Shown here: positions 8,021 to 16,668 of the stretch, in pieces | Position numbering within the stretch: the first letter of the stretch is position 1 | Layout of the letters: every line of letters begins with the position of its first letter | Source of the DNA: Methanobacteriota archaeon | GTDB taxonomy: Archaea; Halobacteriota; Methanosarcinia; Methanosarcinales; Methanosarcinaceae | DNA: 64,000 bases | Assembly (NCBI GenBank): GCA_023399215.1 | Contig: JAEWQJ010000009.1 | Coordinates: forward strand, 1 to 64,000 | Direction of reading: 5' to 3' | The notes under the pieces: generated by a model | What the model was told of the DNA's origin: nothing | The model's database searches: none | Seen by the model: the letters and a program-made list of their open reading frames with translations, nothing else | Position numbers and translations under genes: made by a program

Positions 8021-9235
8021 ATGTTAATACTCGATTACCCTTATGTCTCCGAATTACTAAAAAATACTGCTGCGGAATTACAGGTTCCTGTTTTAAAAAA
8101 TGAAATGGCAGCCGGACTGAAAACTGAAAAAAAGCTAAACCTCCTTGAGGAAGATGAATTTATCGAATTAATAAAAGAAAAAGGTGAATGTGCCCTTTAT
8201 TCCAATTCAGAAAACTCAATTGGCTGGATATCTGAAAATCTTGGTTTTACCGGACTGCCTGAGAAAATCGAGCTTTTCAAAAACAAAGTTAAGTTCAGAG
8301 AGCTGCTTGAAAGGCTTTACCCAGAATTATATTTCAAGAGTGTTAAATTTGAAGAACTGGACAAAATCCCGGTTGAGGAAATCAAAAAACCGTTTATCAT
8401 AAAGCCTGCCGTGGGATTTTTCAGCCTCGGGGTGCATAAGGTTTCCACCAATGAGGAATGGGATTCGGTCCTGAAGTCCATAAAGGCTGAGGTTGAAGAA
8501 ATCAAAAAGCTCTATCCGGCACCAGTTTTGAATGTGGAGAATTTCATTATCGAAGGAAATATCGAAGGGGAAGAGTTTGCAGTTGACGCTTATTTCAACC
8601 ACGAAGGAAAGCCGGTAGTCCTCGATATCTTCAAACATATTTTTTCTTCGGAAAACGATGTCAGTGACAGAGTATATTTTACTTCGAAAACGGTTATAGA
8701 AACCTACAGGGAAGCCATTGAAGATCTTTTAAAGGAAATCGGAAAGCTAGCCGGGCTCAGGAATTTTCCCCTTCATCTGGAACTTCGAATATCACAGGAC
8801 AGGCGGATCCAGCCTATTGAACTGAACCCGATACGCTTTGCCGGCCTGTGCGTTACTGATATTGCATATTTTGCATATGGGATTAACACTTACAGGTACT
8901 TTCTGGAACAGCTTGAGCCGGACTGGAATAAAATTCTTGCAGACAAAGATGGGAAGAGCTTCTGCTTTATTATGCTAAACAAATCGGAAGACCTCAATTT
9001 GAAGGACGTAAAGGCTTTTGATTACGAAAAACTGCTTTCGGACTTCGAAAGGCCTCTGGAACTCAGAAAAGCGGATTACGAAACACGCGGCTACTTCGGG
9101 TACATGTTTACCGAAACCAGAGACAGTAGCTGGAACGAGATTGAAAGGATTCTGAAATCGGACTTGAGAGAATATATCACTTTCAAAGAAGTAGTGCCTG
9201 CAAGTTCTGTGCTCAAAAATGAAGATCAAAAATGA
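8021..9235 (+). CDS. ATP-grasp domain protein
   Basis: A 404-residue protein from the ATG at 8021. The frame is open upstream to a TTG at 7937, 10 bases after the TPR stop, but MLILDYPYVSELLKN is a natural first strand. Residues in the middle match the ATP-grasp fold: KPFIIKPAVGFFSLGVHKV (ATP-binding lysine strand), a glutamate strand VENFIIEGNIEGEEFAVDAYF, and the metal-binding end LHLELRISQDRRIQPIELNPIRFAG. ATP-grasp enzymes join a carboxylate to an amine or thiol through an acyl phosphate; the substrate is not predictable here. It may be co-transcribed with the membrane-anchored TPR gene. Confidence 0.83.
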   Translation: MLILDYPYVSELLKNTAAELQVPVLKNEMAAGLKTEKKLNLLEEDEFIELIKEKGECALYSNSENSIGWISENLGFTGLPEKIELFKNKVKFRELLERLYPELYFKSVKFEELDKIPVEEIKKPFIIKPAVGFFSLGVHKVSTNEEWDSVLKSIKAEVEEIKKLYPAPVLNVENFIIEGNIEGEEFAVDAYFNHEGKPVVLDIFKHIFSSENDVSDRVYFTSKTVIETYREAIEDLLKEIGKLAGLRNFPLHLELRISQDRRIQPIELNPIRFAGLCVTDIAYFAYGINTYRYFLEQLEPDWNKILADKDGKSFCFIMLNKSEDLNLKDVKAFDYEKLLSDFERPLELRKADYETRGYFGYMFTETRDSSWNEIERILKSDLREYITFKEVVPASSVLKNEDQK

Positions 9236-9335
9236 AGATAAAAAATAAAGATCAAAAATAATGCACAAAAATAAAGATCAAAAATAAAGATCAAAAATAA
9301 TGTTCAAAAATAATGTTCAAAAATAAAGATCATTA
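9220..9335. repeat. Short tandem repeats running over the ATP-grasp stop codon
   Basis: About nine imperfect copies of a ~12-base unit (AAAAATAAAGATC and variants with AATGTTC or AATGCAC). The first copies form the last codons and the stop of the ATP-grasp gene. Confidence 0.75.
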
Positions 9336-9422
9336 AAGAAGTAGCTATAAATTTGCCCATTTGAAATAGCAAAGAGCCTTGATTTTTAACCTATTATTAC
9401 TATAAAGGTTCATTTGCTGATT

Positions 9423-9785
9423 TCATTCACTGATCCATGTTTCTGCTTCAAGAAGCTCTTCATTCTTATAGGTTCTCACCGGGAAAGGAACAATAAACTT
9501 AAAGATTTCAACGGCAACATTCATCCAGTCCACGTCTGAAACAACTGCAATCTTTTCAAAGTCTGTAATGTTCAGTATGCCAACCTTGGCATCCTCCAGC
9601 ATGGCATTCAGGGTAAACCACTCGAGTTCCTTATCCATGTGATAAAGAATACGAACCTTACCGTACTTCTTGATTTTTTCCTCAACAGCAGGAATTAATA
9701 CATTTTTGTAGTCATCTCCAGTTACTTCTCCACTTACATTGACTGCTACGACATTCCCCGGCAAACCCTGCATGATCTCTATCAT
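9423..9785 (-). CDS. SpoIIAA-like (STAS superfamily) protein
   Basis: A 120-residue soluble protein starting MIEIMQGLPGNVVAVNVSGEVTGDDYKNVL, the pattern of the SpoIIAA-like family (PF11964). The later strand KVRILYHMDKELEWFT and the helix WMNVAVEIFKFIVP also fit. Members are single-domain relatives of anti-sigma-factor antagonists with lipid- or partner-binding roles; no specific role is known. A ribosome binding site (GGGGGAG) lies just upstream of the ATG. Monocistronic by context. Confidence 0.8.
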   Translation of the reverse strand: MIEIMQGLPGNVVAVNVSGEVTGDDYKNVLIPAVEEKIKKYGKVRILYHMDKELEWFTLNAMLEDAKVGILNITDFEKIAVVSDVDWMNVAVEIFKFIVPFPVRTYKNEELLEAETWISE

Positions 9786-10296
9786 TTAACTCCCCCTTTA
9801 GTATACAAGAACTGTAGCGCCCCACAAGATATTCAAATGTTTTTTCCTGCAAATTGCTATCCGAGAGCAATTCAATAATTTTCTTAGCCTTATGCTATTA
9901 GAGTTTTGAGTTTTTAATTTGAGTTTTTAATTTGAGTTTTTGAATTGAGTTTTTGAATTGAGTTTTTAATTTATTAATTTAAATGAATATAAACTTTGAC
10001 TCGGACCATTATATTCATATCATATTCAAAAAGATTCATCGTGGAAAATAAATAGGATTTACGCGGTTGAACTAAGAAAACAATAGCATCATAACCAGAA
10101 GTTGTTAAATGAAGAAATATACAAATCAATAGAAACAAATCGATAATTATAATTAAAGATGTATATCTAAACATATGATCTACAAGATAAGATCAAAGGT
10201 TTGCAAATCCATGCGGATATTAGGCTGGTTTGATATATCCGTCATTCAAGGATTTCAATCAAAAAATTACCTTATTGTAAGGAGATTAGAGCGAAT
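9786..10296. other. Intergenic region, 511 bases
   Basis: AT-rich spacer between a minus-strand and a plus-strand gene, so it should hold both promoters. At 9908-9971 it contains five imperfect 14-15-base direct repeats (GAGTTTTTAATTT and variants). No gene is supported. Confidence 0.5.
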
Positions 10297-11997
10297 ATGA
10301 AACCTGCACAGAATTCCAGAAGATCTTTTCATTTTTCCCTCTTTCAGGGAATATTACCCCTCAACTCCAAACAAATACCCCTGGAAATCATCGCAGGGAT
10401 AGCATTCGCAGCGTTTGCCATCCCCGAAGTTATGGGATACACTAAAATTGCAGGCATGCCTGTAGTTACTGGAATCTACACAATCCTGTTTCCAATGTTA
10501 GCTTTTGCCATTTTTGGTTCATCCCGTCATCTTGTCGTTGGTGCCGATTCCGCAACCGCGGCAATTATAGCAAGTGGACTAACAACGATAGCCGTGCCGG
10601 GATCTTCCCAATATGTCGCATATGCAAGCACAATTGCTCTACTCGTAGCAATCTTGCTTTTCCTTGGAGGCTTGTTCCAACTTGGTTTTCTCGCGGACTT
10701 CCTCTCCTACACAGTCCTGATAGGATTTCTCACAGGTGTTGGTATCTATATCTCTATATCACAGATTAGCGGGATGCTTGGGATACCTTCAGAACCAGAT
10801 GGAACATCTGTGCAGATTATCTCTTTAGTAAGAAACCTTTATCTTACAAATACCCCCACACTCCTGGTCTCATTATCCGTAATCGGGGTTATTTTTCTTG
10901 GCGAAAAGCTTAGCCACAAATTTCCAGGTTCACTATTAGCGATTATTGGTGCAATTGCTGCAAGCCGGATATTAGACCTTTCTTCTTATGGGATTAGCAT
11001 CCTTGGCACAGTACCACAAGGTCTGCCGCAAATATCTTTTCCTCAAATCCCGCTTTCAAATTTCCCAGAGATCTTTAACATATCCATTTCTTGTTTTATT
11101 ATTATCCTTGCCCAGAGTGCTGCAACATCTCGTGCTTATGCCATTAAGTTTTCCGACACTTTTAATGAAAATACAGACCTCATCGGATTGAGCCTTGCTA
11201 ATGCAGCAGCAGGGATATCAGGGACTTTCGTTGTCAACGGCAGCCCAACCAAGACTGAAATGATTAAAAATGCCGGAGGTAGGACACAGCTTACTCAGCT
11301 CACAACGGTCTTCACTGTTATATTAGTCCTGTTGTTCTTTACCAAGCCATTCGCCTATTTACCCACAGCTGTACTTTCGTCTATGGTATTCCTCATTGGT
11401 TTGCATCTTATCGATATCAAAGGGATGACCGCCCTTCACAGACAGCGACCTGTCGAGTTTGTTGTCGCTTTGATAACAGCTATAACGGTCGTAGTTATAG
11501 GTGTCGAACAGGGAATCCTTATAGCTATTGTACTCTCGATCATTGCCCACCTGCGCCATAGTTACAGGCCACTTAACTTGCTGCTTGTTCCAAAGGCAGG
11601 AGGGTCCATGAAGACAGTTCCTCTAGAAAGTAGGCAGCAAGCTGTTGAAGGATTGTTAATCTACCGTTTTGGTTCAAACCTCTACTTTGCTAACGAAGAC
11701 CGCTTCGCGGAAGAAATAATAGATCTCGCCATAAAAAATGGTTCACTTAAATGGTTTTGCATCTCTGCCACAAACATTGGAGACATCGATTTCACTTCTG
11801 CAGAGACGCTCAAAAAAGTGTATATCCAACTGCAAAAACTGGACATTACTCTTGTATTAAGTGAAGTAGTACAGCCTGTGATGAGTGAGCTGGATAGAGA
11901 CGGCATAACTCAAATGATTGGTAAAGACCATATCTTTGAGTCAGTTCAGGATGTTATAGAGGCATATAAAAAATCAACAGATGGTTCGTTACGCTAG
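10297..11997 (+). CDS. SulP-family anion transporter with STAS domain
   Basis: A 566-residue inner-membrane protein. Residues 20-420 hold 10-12 hydrophobic helices with the SulP signature region (IPEVMGYTKIAGMPVVTGIYT, then GADSATAAIIASG). The C-terminal 130 residues form a cytoplasmic STAS domain (GLLIYRFGSNLYFANEDRF, FCISATNIGDIDFTSAETL). SulP proteins move sulfate, bicarbonate or other anions, and sequence alone does not separate these. It has a strong ribosome binding site (AAGGAGATT near 10280). No cysteine or sulfate assimilation gene is adjacent. Confidence 0.88.
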   Translation: MKPAQNSRRSFHFSLFQGILPLNSKQIPLEIIAGIAFAAFAIPEVMGYTKIAGMPVVTGIYTILFPMLAFAIFGSSRHLVVGADSATAAIIASGLTTIAVPGSSQYVAYASTIALLVAILLFLGGLFQLGFLADFLSYTVLIGFLTGVGIYISISQISGMLGIPSEPDGTSVQIISLVRNLYLTNTPTLLVSLSVIGVIFLGEKLSHKFPGSLLAIIGAIAASRILDLSSYGISILGTVPQGLPQISFPQIPLSNFPEIFNISISCFIIILAQSAATSRAYAIKFSDTFNENTDLIGLSLANAAAGISGTFVVNGSPTKTEMIKNAGGRTQLTQLTTVFTVILVLLFFTKPFAYLPTAVLSSMVFLIGLHLIDIKGMTALHRQRPVEFVVALITAITVVVIGVEQGILIAIVLSIIAHLRHSYRPLNLLLVPKAGGSMKTVPLESRQQAVEGLLIYRFGSNLYFANEDRFAEEIIDLAIKNGSLKWFCISATNIGDIDFTSAETLKKVYIQLQKLDITLVLSEVVQPVMSELDRDGITQMIGKDHIFESVQDVIEAYKKSTDGSLR

Positions 11998-12043
11998 ATA
12001 TACAGATAATTTTTCACACTAGATCTACAGATAATTTTTCACA
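11994..12043. repeat. Two tandem 25-base repeats over the SulP stop codon
   Basis: The unit CTAGATMTACAGATAATTTTTCACA occurs twice head to tail. The stop codon TAG (11995-11997) is within the first copy. Further short repeats based on ACTGTAATYCTTTT fill 12095-12175, up to the next gene. Confidence 0.75.
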
Positions 12044-12180
12044 CTAATCTTAAAGCTTCAACTTTTTTCCAGTGCCCGGAATTTCTGCGCTGTAATCCTT
12101 TTTTACATTGTAATCCTTTATATACTGCAATCCTTTTATTATACTGTAATTTTCTTACACTGTAATTCTTTTTTAGGCGG

Positions 12181-14505
12181 TCACTTTGAAATTAGCACAA
12201 CTACACTCCTGCCCTGCACAATGTAGCTGTTCCCATTTACCTGAGTTTCTTCTCCGGCTCTGGCAATTTCCTGAGGAGAAGGCAGGAACGTATCGACTGC
12301 TCTATACCAGCTTCTACTTATGCATTTGAGTTCCGGAATCTCGAACTCAAGAGGTTCCCAGTACATATTCATCATAACATGTATATCTTCTTCATCTCCG
12401 GGTTCTCCCATGGTAAAAGAAAGGGCTCTTGCATGAGGGTCGTCCCAGCCTGGACTATAGAGCTTGCACCCGTGCCAGGAAATATCTTTTAGCCCACGTT
12501 CGTTTTTCCTGCCTGTAAAATATCTGGGGCGAAGGATGGTAGTATGGCGTTTTCGAAAATCAATCATCAATTTCCAGAAGCGGAATATATCGCGATTTTT
12601 CTCTACTAAGTTCCAGTCAAACCAGCTGGTCTCATTGTCCTGGCAATAAGCATTGTTGTTGCCTTTCTGAGTACGTCTGACTTCATCTCCCATGCAAATC
12701 ATCGGAACTCCTATAGACAGCAGTAGAATTGCAGCGAAATTTTTGATCTGCCTTTCCCGCAAGGTTTCGATCTCTGGGTCTTCTGTCTCCCCCTCAACCC
12801 CACAGTTCCAGCTCAAATTATTGTCAATTCCATCCCTGTTATTTTCCCCGTTAGCCTCATTGTGTTTGTGGTTATACGAAACAAGGTCGTTAAGTGTAAA
12901 TCCGTCATGGCACGTCACGAAATTAACACTATTGATCGGAAGCCTTGATTCGGACTGGTAAAGATCAGGGCTCCCGGCAATCCGGCTTGCAACCCTCTTT
13001 ACAAGCCCGGGATCTCCTCTTACAAAGCGGCGGATTTCATCCCGATAATAACCGTTCCATTCAGCCCATCTTGGGCCCGGGAAATATCCTACCTGATTGA
13101 GTGCAGCTGCGTCCCAGGCTTCAGCAATCACTTTTATATATCCAAGAGCATCGTCCAGTTCAATCTGCCATATAACAGGAGGATACTTCATAACCTTCCC
13201 ATTGGTATCCAGCGAAAGGATAGAGCCTTCATCAAAACGGAAACCATCAACATGCATCTCTTCTGCCCAGTATTTCAGGCAGTCAACTATCAACTTTTGG
13301 GAAATCGGATGGTTGCAGCTCACTGTGTTTCCACAACCCGAGTAATTGCTGTAGTATTGCTCGTCAGTTTCCAGGAGATAATAGATACTGTTATCTATAC
13401 CCTTGAAAGAAAATACCGGACCCAGGTCATCTCCTTCAGCTGTATGGTTGAAGACCACATCAAGAATTACATCAATTCCAGCTCTGTGCAACGCTCTGAC
13501 CATGTCCCTGAATTCTTCCATATGAGCTCCATACTCAGGATTCACACAATAGCCGCTATGAGGTGCAAAAAAACATATCGGGTCATAGCCCCAGTATTGT
13601 TTTCTTCCGTCAAGGTTTGTTGCATCATCAAAATCAAAGACAGGCATTAATTCTACAGCTGTGATGCCAAGTTCCTTGAGATATGGAATTTTTTCAATTA
13701 CTCCTGAAAATGTACCGGGCGCTGTAACCCCTGATGTTGGAGATCTGGTAAATCCGCCTACATGTAGCTCATAAATGATGGTTTCATTCAGTTCTTGCAG
13801 CCTTTTTTTGCTGTAGAGATTTTCGCCCATTCCTGGCATCTCATATATCTTTTCTGCAGTTATGTGGCTGTTATTTCCCCATTTGTAGTGGGACATATCA
13901 ATTACCACGCTACGCATAGAAAAAGCAAGGTTATCTCCTGGTATGCAGGCTTTTTCTCTGTTCCAGAGTGTTTTGTTGTTTCCTTTAGAATAAGGATCTA
14001 TCAGGACTTTATCTCCGTCAAAACGGTATCCTCTAGAGGGATCAAAAGGACCACCTATCCGATACGCATAGTGGACTCCAGACTTCAGGCCTCGCACATA
14101 TACATGCCAGAAGTGGAAGGTTTTATTAAGGGCAATACTTGTGGCTTCAGTGATTTCAATATCCTTGGAAACCTTAACTGAATTTTCAATATTTTCAATA
14201 TCCTTGGAAACCTTAACTGAGCTCTCAATATTTTCAATATCCTCGGAAACCTTAACTGAATTTTCAATATTTTCAGAATGAGTAAGTTCTCCAACTCTGT
14301 TTGTGTAAAGGATAAGAGCAGGTTTCAGATCATCACATTTATCAAAAAGCAGAAGTTCAACATAATCTGCATGTTCGGAATAAATAGAAAAATTTACCCC
14401 ATTTTCATCAGGTGTTGCCCCAAGAGGATGGGGATATCCTCTCTCGATAACATAGCGATACTTCTTTAAAGTCTGCTCGTGACCCGTGTATAATTCTCCT
14501 AACAT
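12181..14505 (-). CDS. glgX: Glycogen debranching enzyme GlgX/TreX-type (isoamylase)
   Basis: A 774-residue GH13 enzyme that hydrolyses alpha-1,6 branches of glycogen. The N-terminal CBM48-like domain (GYPHPLGATPDENGVNFSIYSEHADYVELLLF, residues 19-50) is followed by the (beta/alpha)8 barrel. The barrel shows DVVFNHTAEG, the nucleophile strand VDGFRFD, the acid/base strand VIAEAWD and FVTCHDGFTLNDLVSYNHKHN. The N-terminal domain carries an unusual acidic/valine repeat of three 13-residue units (SVKVSKDIENIEN), matching a 39-bp minisatellite at 14162-14278. The frame is intact through it. The gene stands alone; a glucan phosphorylase gene at 48843 probably acts in the same pathway. Confidence 0.92.
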   Translation of the reverse strand: MLGELYTGHEQTLKKYRYVIERGYPHPLGATPDENGVNFSIYSEHADYVELLLFDKCDDLKPALILYTNRVGELTHSENIENSVKVSEDIENIESSVKVSKDIENIENSVKVSKDIEITEATSIALNKTFHFWHVYVRGLKSGVHYAYRIGGPFDPSRGYRFDGDKVLIDPYSKGNNKTLWNREKACIPGDNLAFSMRSVVIDMSHYKWGNNSHITAEKIYEMPGMGENLYSKKRLQELNETIIYELHVGGFTRSPTSGVTAPGTFSGVIEKIPYLKELGITAVELMPVFDFDDATNLDGRKQYWGYDPICFFAPHSGYCVNPEYGAHMEEFRDMVRALHRAGIDVILDVVFNHTAEGDDLGPVFSFKGIDNSIYYLLETDEQYYSNYSGCGNTVSCNHPISQKLIVDCLKYWAEEMHVDGFRFDEGSILSLDTNGKVMKYPPVIWQIELDDALGYIKVIAEAWDAAALNQVGYFPGPRWAEWNGYYRDEIRRFVRGDPGLVKRVASRIAGSPDLYQSESRLPINSVNFVTCHDGFTLNDLVSYNHKHNEANGENNRDGIDNNLSWNCGVEGETEDPEIETLRERQIKNFAAILLLSIGVPMICMGDEVRRTQKGNNNAYCQDNETSWFDWNLVEKNRDIFRFWKLMIDFRKRHTTILRPRYFTGRKNERGLKDISWHGCKLYSPGWDDPHARALSFTMGEPGDEEDIHVMMNMYWEPLEFEIPELKCISRSWYRAVDTFLPSPQEIARAGEETQVNGNSYIVQGRSVVVLISK
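14162..14278. repeat. In-frame 39-bp minisatellite inside the debranching-enzyme gene
   Basis: Three consecutive 39-base units start at 14162, 14201 and 14240, differing by a few substitutions. Each adds 13 codons (SVKVS-D-IENIE pattern) without breaking the frame. It lies between the strands encoding LILYTNRVGELTH and NKTFHFWHVYVRG, where other debranching enzymes have a short loop. Confidence 0.9.
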
Positions 14506-14929
14506 TTTTTGGCTCTAGAAGCATGCCTGAAGTTCTGCAAACTGTAACTCAGATCAAACTGTAACTCAGATCAAACTATAACTCTGATAATCCAGCTTTT
14601 CAGTCGTTGACAAATTACCTGCTAACATATTTGCTTTATTTTTCTCCTTTTAAGCAAATAATTTTTTCTGTCTTTGTCCATTCAGGCTCACGAAGAGATT
14701 CACTTTACGAAATTTATTTTTTAGATTCAGTGGAAGCGAGATATATATTATTCATTGGTCATCGGTTAAGGAATTTTCTTGCCTGAGAGCTATCGATTTT
14801 GCATTAGAAGCCGTCCTTAAATTTTTGCTTCTTTACATGAAATCGATACCCTGTTCCAGCTCGTAATTTTTAAAAATATTTGATAAATGTTAAGGAAATT
14901 GATGCAATTTGTCACGATTCTTCACTTAA
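14506..14929. other. Intergenic region, 424 bases
   Basis: Contains three imperfect 19-base repeats of AACTGTAACTCAGATC type at 14539-14587, next to the debranching-enzyme start. Beyond that the sequence is AT-rich and no gene or structure is recognised. Confidence 0.5.
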
Positions 14930-15211
14930 CCGAAGACGTATGAAAACTTATTAAATAATTTTGGAATTAAAAATTCTCTTTTGGAAGATCTGGACAAATC
15001 AAAGCAAACTCTGGAAAAAGCCATTTTCCTCAATGAAAAACTGCTTGAATCCGAACCTGAAAGCCCAAAATATCAAGAGCAGGACGCAGCGATATTTGCA
15101 AATTATTCAACTGTTCTGGCTGATATGGGTAAAACAGAAGAAGCCGAAAAATACCAGGCAAAAGCTGAAGAAATGAATGCAAAATTGGAAGAAAATAAAG
15201 AAGAATTATGA
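14930..15211 (+). pseudogene. C-terminal remnant of a TPR protein
   Basis: An open frame ending at 15211 encodes SKQTLEKAIFLNEKLLESEP, then ANYSTVLADMGKTEEAEKYQ and a charged helix EEMNAKLEENKEEL. These resemble the last two helices of 48-residue TPR units such as those in the protein at 3115. There is no ATG; the only usable start is TTG at 14981 without a ribosome binding site, and a stop lies at 14927. Most likely the tail of a gene whose 5' part was lost, though a 76-residue protein from the TTG is possible. Confidence 0.5.
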
Positions 15212-15277
15212 ATAACAAAAAACAGTAGGAGTACTATTTGAAATTCAAGAACAAATATAATGAGTCTGAATAACATA

Positions 15278-16333
15278 TCACAGCAGATATCTCCTGGAGC
15301 TCAAAACCGTTCTGATAATCTCTTCCCCGCCCATTTTTTCTACTTTGATATCAGAAGGCTTTTCTATTATCTCAAGGTTGAGGGGCAGATATCTCTGGAT
15401 TTCCTTTAAGAGCTGGGCGTCTCCGCTCATAACGATGCAGTCTATGGGGGAGTTTTCTTCGAGGGTTTTATTCAGGACTTCAAGGACCTTGTCCATGTGG
15501 TGTGCGATATCTTCTTCCCTGAGGCGTTCAAAGCGGCGCTGGCTAAAGCCTCCTTTACTGTGCTTTTCCTTTACGCTGCTGCGGATAAGTTCCTCAGTAT
15601 CGAAAACCTGCGCATCGGGAGCAAAACCTATGAAAGATTCGCCGGCGTGCAGGACAAGGACAAGCATGCGGTAGTCCTTACTTAAGATCTCTTCAAGCAA
15701 AGAAACCTCAAAACTGTCCCCAAGCTCCCAGGCTGGGGAAGTGATAGAAAAAGGAGGAGCTATAGCTTCACAGACCATGCGGTGAAGATCATAAAAAAGT
15801 ACAAGGCCGGTCTCAGGCTCAAGCCTGTCAAGAAGGGTACGGGTTTCCTCTTCCACGCGCTCAAGAACCTTTTCACTTATCACACCTGAGAGTCGGGTAC
15901 CATGAGGCAAGTAAACGGTCAGCAGGTTTCCTGCAGTAGTTTGGAGGGACTTGAGCTTGGAGAGGTAAGCCTGAACGGCTTGCGGGCTCAGAGTTTCAAT
16001 TCCCCGAAACTTCAATTTACCCTGAGACTCAGCTCTTATTGTTTCGAGCTCGTGGGAAAGAGTCCGGGTGCGAATACGTTCCTGGTTTAAAAGAACCTCA
16101 ACTTCCTGCCTGTCCGAAACCGCCTGCCTTGCAAGAATTTCTTTTTTTTCAAGCTGGTTTTTTGCACTCTGCAAATCAAGTTCCAGTTTAGCAATCTGTG
16201 AATTGAGCTTATCGATTTCAAGTTCGAGTTGCTCTTTTCCTGAAATTTTCCCTAGAAATGTACTTAAGCCATTTTTCGTAACTTCGGAGGTTTCTTTTTT
16301 TGCTTTTTTATCGTTAATCTGCTTTCCTCCCAC
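15278..16333 (-). CDS. Vms1/ANKZF1-type (VLRF1) peptidyl-tRNA hydrolase family protein
   Basis: A 351-residue cytosolic protein. Residues 20-105 form a long coiled coil (LELEIDKLNSQIAKLELDL and onward). The rest is an eRF1-like fold with the family hallmark GGFSQRRFERLREEDIAHH, holding the conserved glutamine in the GGFSQ loop used for cleaving peptidyl-tRNA. The eukaryotic homologue Vms1 releases nascent chains from stalled 60S subunits; the archaeal members probably play a similar ribosome-rescue role, which is inference. Start ATG at 16333 has GGGAGG upstream. It stands alone between a TPR remnant and coaBC. Confidence 0.85.
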   Translation of the reverse strand: MGGKQINDKKAKKETSEVTKNGLSTFLGKISGKEQLELEIDKLNSQIAKLELDLQSAKNQLEKKEILARQAVSDRQEVEVLLNQERIRTRTLSHELETIRAESQGKLKFRGIETLSPQAVQAYLSKLKSLQTTAGNLLTVYLPHGTRLSGVISEKVLERVEEETRTLLDRLEPETGLVLFYDLHRMVCEAIAPPFSITSPAWELGDSFEVSLLEEILSKDYRMLVLVLHAGESFIGFAPDAQVFDTEELIRSSVKEKHSKGGFSQRRFERLREEDIAHHMDKVLEVLNKTLEENSPIDCIVMSGDAQLLKEIQRYLPLNLEIIEKPSDIKVEKMGGEEIIRTVLSSRRYLL

Positions 16334-16668
16334 ACTGTTTATTTTTAACTCAGATTTTTGACTCAGATAATTGAGTCAATTGGTTAATCGGATTAATAAA
16401 ATAATAACTCTTTATAAAGTTTATTTATTAATTAATTTTAATCCTTATTATTTCGAAAGTTTTAATAATATCGTATTGAATGTCACTCTGTTTTCAGGAT
16501 CATTTTCTGAAAAGCAAGCTGATTTAAAAGATTATTGCCCATCTTATAACCTTATAGATCACTCCGCTGCCTGAATGAGAACCCAATTGAAAGGCTTTTT
16601 AATCCAGACGGGCAGAAGGATCCTAACCAGGAAAGCCCCGGTCAAAGGGACCGGATTGAGTAGATGAA
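16334..16668. other. Divergent intergenic region, 335 bases
   Basis: AT-rich spacer with TATA-like tracts (TTTATAAAGTTTATTTATTAATT near 16413), expected to hold promoters for the Vms1-like gene and coaBC. Nothing else recognised. Confidence 0.45.

Noticed and set aside
9974..10174. 66-codon minus-strand frame
   Set aside because: Lies in AT-rich promoter DNA, contains no recognisable pattern and has no ribosome binding site.
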